From: DATBHM01 sp963772375
GTDB lineage: Bacteria; Actinomycetota; UBA4738; JACQTL01
Assembly: GCA_963772375.1 (NCBI GenBank)
Contig: CAVYXG010000007.1
Coordinates: 124,001 to 188,000 of the forward strand
Length of the DNA: 64,000 bases
Direction of reading: 5' to 3'
Below, piece by piece: positions 60,292 to 64,000 of this stretch. The stretch's first letter is position 1; each line of letters begins with the position of its first letter. The notes under the pieces are model-generated. The model saw only the letters and a program-made list of their open reading frames with translations, did not search any database and was not told the DNA's origin. The translations under genes and the position numbers were made by a program.

Positions 60292-62185
60292 GCGCGTCAC
60301 GGAACAACCCCAGGGGCCGACCGAATCCCGTCCGCCACCGGACCTCCCGGGCGGTCGCTCGCCGCGGCGGTTCGCTGCCCGGCACGCGTTGGGCCTGAGC
60401 GCGATCGTGCTTGCGCTGGTGGTGATAGGGCCGCTGCTCGCGCCCGGGTTCACGTTGGTCTACGACATGGTCTTCGTGCCCGCACCACACACGAGCGGGA
60501 GCCTGCTCGGCCTCTCCGGCGGCTATCCGCGAACCGTGCCCACCGAGGCGCTCGTCGCCGCCCTGTCGCGAGGGGTCGGCGGCCGGGTCGTCCAGAAGGC
60601 GGCCCTCCTCGCGATCGTCGCGGCCGGCGCGATGGGCGCCGGGCGACTGGTCCCGGCCGAACGGCGTCTGCCGCGCGTGGCTGCCGGGGTCCTGTTCGTC
60701 TGGAACCCCTTCACCTACGAACGGCTGCTGCTGGGGCAGTGGGCCCTGCTCCTGGGCGCCGCGATCGTGCCGTGGGCGCTCCGGAGCGCAATCCGGTGGC
60801 GGCGCGGGCAGGCCGGGTCGGCGTGGCGCATGGTGCTGTGGTTCGCGGCGATGACCGCCGCGTCGCCGTACGCGGGCGTGATCGGGGGAGCCACGGTCCT
60901 GCTGTGCGCTCTGTGGCCCGACGGCGCGGCCGCAGGCGACGAAGGCGCGACGTCGGGCCGATGGCGCAAGGCCGGGTTGCTCACCTCGTTCGTCGTGGTG
61001 AACCTCGTGTGGGCGCTTCCGGCAATCCTTCACCCCGCCGTCCCCGACCGGCCCAGGCTGGCCGTCGATCTGTTCCGGGCCCGGTCGGACTCGCCACTCG
61101 GAACCCTGGGCAGCCTGCTGTCGTTCGGGGGGCTGTGGCGACCCGACCTCGCGCCGCCCGGCCGTGGGACGGCTGCGTGGCTGCCGGCGTTCGCCCTGAT
61201 CGTGGGCGTCGCGGTCTTCGGCTGGCGGACGCTCCGCGATCGGACGCCCGCCGGCTGGCGCCGGGGCCTCGCGACCGCGGCAGTCGTCGGCCTGGTCCTG
61301 GCGGCGGCGCCGTCGCTCCCATGGACCAACACCCTGATGCGCTCGATCGCCGTGCACGTCCGGGGCGCCGGGTTCCTGCGCGACTCCCAGAAGTTCGTGA
61401 TCCCGTGGCTGGCGCTCGCCGCGGTGGCGTTCGGCTGCGGCGTCGACCGGATCGCCGAACGCCTCCCGGCCCGTCGGGCCGCGCTGGCGGGGGCGGTGCT
61501 GGCCGTGGTGCCGCTCGCCTTGGCGCCGACGCTGGCGTTCGGCGCCTGGGGGCGCCTGCACAACGCCGAGTACCCACGGTCCTGGGACGTCGTGGAGGCG
61601 GTCACGTCGGCCGACCACGCGCCGGGCGCGATCCTCGTGCTCCCGTGGCACGCGTACTGGCCGTTCCCCTGGAACCACGCTCAGGTCGTCCACCAACCCG
61701 CCCCGCTGTATTTCGGGCGGCGGGTGGTCGCCGCCACGGCCCTCGAGGTGTCGGGGTATCGGCTCCCCGGCGAGGACTCCTGGTCGCGCCTCCTCGACCG
61801 CCCGGCGACGGACGGCCGGCCGCTCGCCCCACGCCTTGCCGATCTGGGGATCCGCTACGTCGTGGTCTTCGCGGGGCCCGGCTCCGGGCCCGCCGCGAGG
61901 GGCATGTCCGGGCTCACGCCGGTCCGGGCGTTCCCCGACCTCCGCCTGTACCGGGTGCCGGGCGCCGTGCGGATCCCACGGTTCGCCGCGACGCCGGCCG
62001 GGCCCGTGGTGGCGGGCGACCTGCTCGCGGTGGGCGTGGTCGCGGCCGCGATCGGCGTCCTGGTCGTGGCGGCCGTTCGCCCGCGCCGGCCGGACCGTCG
62101 GGGGTCGGACGGCGACGGTGGCGTCGCCAGGGAACCCCCTGATATGCTCGCACGGAATCGGGACCCAGGGGGCGGCCGAACATGA
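60263..62185 (+). CDS. Multi-pass membrane protein, probable GT-C-type glycosyltransferase
   Basis: A 640-residue protein with about eleven membrane helices. After the first helix comes TLVYDMVFVPAPHTSGSLLG, an acidic first loop as in GT-C enzymes; later VAAGVLFVWNPFTYERLLLGQ and GAGFLRDSQKFVIPWLALA resemble the AftD-type layout (compare PGAAGLRTTYKF in the 51874-55716 product). GTG 60263 overlaps the DUF3068 gene by 29 nt and no better start exists. Donor and acceptor are unknown; a polyprenyl-phosphate sugar is likely. Confidence 0.78.
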   Translation: MTRPNPPRRRRVTEQPQGPTESRPPPDLPGGRSPRRFAARHALGLSAIVLALVVIGPLLAPGFTLVYDMVFVPAPHTSGSLLGLSGGYPRTVPTEALVAALSRGVGGRVVQKAALLAIVAAGAMGAGRLVPAERRLPRVAAGVLFVWNPFTYERLLLGQWALLLGAAIVPWALRSAIRWRRGQAGSAWRMVLWFAAMTAASPYAGVIGGATVLLCALWPDGAAAGDEGATSGRWRKAGLLTSFVVVNLVWALPAILHPAVPDRPRLAVDLFRARSDSPLGTLGSLLSFGGLWRPDLAPPGRGTAAWLPAFALIVGVAVFGWRTLRDRTPAGWRRGLATAAVVGLVLAAAPSLPWTNTLMRSIAVHVRGAGFLRDSQKFVIPWLALAAVAFGCGVDRIAERLPARRAALAGAVLAVVPLALAPTLAFGAWGRLHNAEYPRSWDVVEAVTSADHAPGAILVLPWHAYWPFPWNHAQVVHQPAPLYFGRRVVAATALEVSGYRLPGEDSWSRLLDRPATDGRPLAPRLADLGIRYVVVFAGPGSGPAARGMSGLTPVRAFPDLRLYRVPGAVRIPRFAATPAGPVVAGDLLAVGVVAAAIGVLVVAAVRPRRPDRRGSDGDGGVAREPPDMLARNRDPGGGRT

Positions 62186-62331
62186 ACTGGCGCGGACTGG
62201 TGATCGCGGGGATCGCGGCGCTGCTCATCGCGTTCTTCGGCGCCTTCTTCGTGGTCGTCAGCCAGAATCCCGCGTCCAGCGTCGAGGGTCCCGGGTTCGT
62301 GTACGGCAGCCCGAGCGTCGCCGCCCCCTAG
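62182..62331 (+). CDS. 49-residue single-pass membrane protein
   Basis: A very small protein: MNWRGLVIAGIAALLIAFFG begins with a short polar end and one membrane helix (residues about 6-27), followed by VSQNPASSVEGPGFVYGSP and a Pro-rich end. ATG 62182 overlaps the stop of the GT-C-like gene (ATGA), a strong sign of real translation in this region. No family was recognised; it may be an accessory subunit of the membrane glycosyltransferase. Confidence 0.62.
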   Translation: MNWRGLVIAGIAALLIAFFGAFFVVVSQNPASSVEGPGFVYGSPSVAAP

Positions 62332-62385
62332 CGACCGCCGGACGTCCCCGGGCGGCGGCCGCGACTCCATCGTCTTCGGCCTTCG

Positions 62386-64000
62386 TCAGGCCGGCTCGAC
62401 CGCGGGCGGGGTGCGCACCTCGACGCCGGCCGAGACCGTCACCGGTCTCGTCGCATCCACCAGCACCGCGTCGAATGCGCCTGCCGTGTCGTCCCACCTG
62501 AACCGGGTGGCCCGGTCCCGGGCCGCGGCGCCGAGGCGATCCCGGAGATCCGGCGAGGACAGCACCCGCCGGAGGCCGTCGACGAACCCCTCGTAGTCGT
62601 CGGCGAGCACGCCGGTGACGCCGTCCACCACGGACTCGGCCAGACCACCGGACCGCGAAGCGACCGCGGGAGTTCCCGCCGACGCCGCCTCCATGACCGC
62701 GAGCCCCCATCCCTCCTTCACCGACGGGATCGCCAGGACCCACGACTCCCGGAGCAGGCGCCGCTTGAGGTCCTCGGGCACGAACCCCTCGAACGTCACC
62801 ACGTCGGTCACGCCGAGCCGCTCGGCTTCCTCGAGGAGCCGCGGCTCCCATGCCCCCTGCCCGGCGACGTGCACGGAGAGGCCCGGGAACTCGTTGCGGA
62901 GCTCTGCGGCGGCGCGTACCACGAACTCGATCCGCTTGTGCGGCACGAGCCGGCCGAGGAACACGACCGATGGATCGGGCGTCCGTTCGACGGCGGGCCC
63001 GGTCACGGCCTCCGGCGCGCCGTTGCGGACGATCGTGATCCGCCCGGGGTCGATGCCCAGATCGGCCAGGTCGTCCCGAGACGCCTCGCTCACGGTGACG
63101 TACCGCGCGCGCCGGTACAGCCACGGCGACAACCGTGATTCGACCCACCACCCGATGCGGGAGGTACGGGGCGAGAAGATCATCCCCCACTGCTCCCGGT
63201 GGACGTGGTGAACCAGCACGACGACCGGACGCCCGCAGTACATCGGCGAGAAGAACGGGACGGCGTTCTGCACGTCAACGACCACGTCGTGCGGGCCGAA
63301 CCGCCCCATGACGTGGTACGCAGCCGCCCACAGGTACACCGTCCGCCACGAGCCCCGCCGGACGAACCGCACCCCCCCAACCATCTCGTCTCGAAGCGCG
63401 CCCGGATAGGCGCCGCAGAAGACCGTCACCTTCCGGCCGCCGGCGGCGAGCCGCTGCGCCACCTCCTCGACGAACACCTCGGAGCCACCGCCCTGTGGAT
63501 GGCGCGTGTCGCGCCAGTTCAGCACCAGGACGCTGCCGGCGGCGCCCCGCGCGGCGGCGAGCAACCGGCGGGCGTGCTCCGACACCAGCATGAACACCAC
63601 GCCCTGGACGAGCAGCATCGCCCATGCCGCGTGCGCCCCCGAGCCGGCGGCCGAGAACACCGCCACACACCCCACCACCGACGCGATCGACGCCGACCAC
63701 ACCCACGCCGTCCGGGCCGCGCCGAGCATCATGTTGATCAGCACCGTGGCTCCACCCGCGAGAGCCATGGCCAGGGTCAGCACGCGGACGAGCCCGGTCG
63801 CGTCGAGGTACCGGCCGTGGTACGTCAGGTCGAGCAGCTGCCGCGGGAACAGCTCAAGCGCGAACACTGCCACCGCCGTGGGCACGATCGCCAGCACGGC
63901 CACCCGACGGACGGCCCGGCCGGGCCCGACGACAGCGGTTCTGCGCACGGCGTACGCCGCCGCCGGAAGCTGCGCGAACAGGGCCACGCGGGCCAGCGAC
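62386..64000 (-). CDS. Flippase-like membrane domain fused to a GT4 glycosyltransferase (5' end beyond right edge)
   Basis: The 538 codons in the window begin inside a polysaccharide flippase-like region (Wzx/MATE type): LFPRQLLDLTYHGRYLDATG, VLTLAMALAGGATVLINMML and further helices to about residue 165. Then a complete GT-B glycosyltransferase follows: VLNWRDTRHPQGGGSEVFVE, VSEASRDDLADLGI, VVFLGRLVPHKRIEFVVRAA and the donor motif SVKEGWGLAVMEAASAGTPAV with the EX7E pair. The frame stays open to the window edge, so the start is not seen. It couples export of a lipid-linked sugar with its extension or is two activities in one chain. Confidence 0.88.
   Translation of the reverse strand, partial: SLARVALFAQLPAAAYAVRRTAVVGPGRAVRRVAVLAIVPTAVAVFALELFPRQLLDLTYHGRYLDATGLVRVLTLAMALAGGATVLINMMLGAARTAWVWSASIASVVGCVAVFSAAGSGAHAAWAMLLVQGVVFMLVSEHARRLLAAARGAAGSVLVLNWRDTRHPQGGGSEVFVEEVAQRLAAGGRKVTVFCGAYPGALRDEMVGGVRFVRRGSWRTVYLWAAAYHVMGRFGPHDVVVDVQNAVPFFSPMYCGRPVVVLVHHVHREQWGMIFSPRTSRIGWWVESRLSPWLYRRARYVTVSEASRDDLADLGIDPGRITIVRNGAPEAVTGPAVERTPDPSVVFLGRLVPHKRIEFVVRAAAELRNEFPGLSVHVAGQGAWEPRLLEEAERLGVTDVVTFEGFVPEDLKRRLLRESWVLAIPSVKEGWGLAVMEAASAGTPAVASRSGGLAESVVDGVTGVLADDYEGFVDGLRRVLSSPDLRDRLGAAARDRATRFRWDDTAGAFDAVLVDATRPVTVSAGVEVRTPPAVEPA

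Noticed and set aside
1..64000. Mobile elements, CRISPR arrays, rRNA genes or a replication origin
   Set aside because: No transposase, integrase, direct-repeat array, rRNA segment or DnaA-box cluster was seen on either strand.

Overview
The window is GC-rich, almost fully coding DNA from a bacterium of the phylum Actinomycetota. The evidence is the ctaE-qcrCAB order with a cytochrome bcc-aa3 branch, a DUF6457 gene beside mobA, DUF3417-type glycogen phosphorylase, an AftD-like arabinofuranosyltransferase, a DUF3068 protein, frequent GTG/TTG starts and many 4-nt start/stop overlaps. Cyanophycin genes, a CcmABCDE cytochrome c maturation set and a selenocysteine formate dehydrogenase point to a deep-branching, probably uncultured lineage rather than a typical Streptomyces or Mycobacterium. 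The class cannot be fixed from the sequence alone.

Left part (1-10.6 kb): cyanophycin synthetase (cut by the left edge) and cyanophycinase, a membrane Rieske/DUF2231 protein, a CBS-pair protein, then a formate dehydrogenase operon. The catalytic subunit reads through an in-frame TGA as selenocysteine (Sec83), followed by a bacterial SECIS-like hairpin with a GGUCU loop. The N-terminal [4Fe-4S] domain that normally precedes this catalytic part sits instead at the C-terminus of a separate Fe-S subunit encoded two genes downstream, beyond a fused NuoE/NuoF-type NADH subunit. fdhD, mobA and a DUF6457 gene complete the molybdenum-cofactor part.

Respiratory part (10.7-25.3 kb): ctaE-qcrC-qcrA-qcrB, then an RTX-like secreted protein, a tandem-HD/LuxR regulator and small genes, then ctaC-ctaD-ctaF on the minus strand diverging from ccmA-B-C-D-E and a thioredoxin-like gene. 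Together these encode the cytochrome bcc-aa3 branch and much of the machinery for covalent heme attachment. CcmF and CcmH are not present.

Middle part (25.3-37 kb): an integral membrane protein, a membrane histidine kinase, an NlpC/P60 cell-wall hydrolase with a clear promoter, an ADP-ribosylglycohydrolase, an epimerase, a lone PAS protein, rpsD and glycogen phosphorylase.

Putative lipid operon (35.4-44.2 kb, minus strand): fatty-acyl reductase-like SDR, HAD hydrolase, zinc alcohol dehydrogenase, LarA/DUF2088 protein, PlsC acyltransferase, TetR regulator and two beta-propeller proteins, mostly overlapping by 1-4 nt. A perfect 16-bp palindrome covers the first start codon. The reductase reading frame is broken at six places.

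Right part (44.2-64 kb): an envelope-polysaccharide region with a lipoprotein, four secreted SGNH hydrolases, methyltransferases, a hexapeptide acetyltransferase, an AftD-like membrane glycosyltransferase, an acyltransferase, a sulfotransferase, DUF3068, another large membrane protein and a flippase-glycosyltransferase fusion cut by the right edge. Single-base indels are concentrated at 42.5-43.7 and 57.1-58.4 kb, with one more at 50.9 kb, while all other genes are intact. This looks more like local consensus errors than gene decay, but the sequence alone cannot decide. No rRNA, complete tRNA, CRISPR array, transposase or integrase was found.
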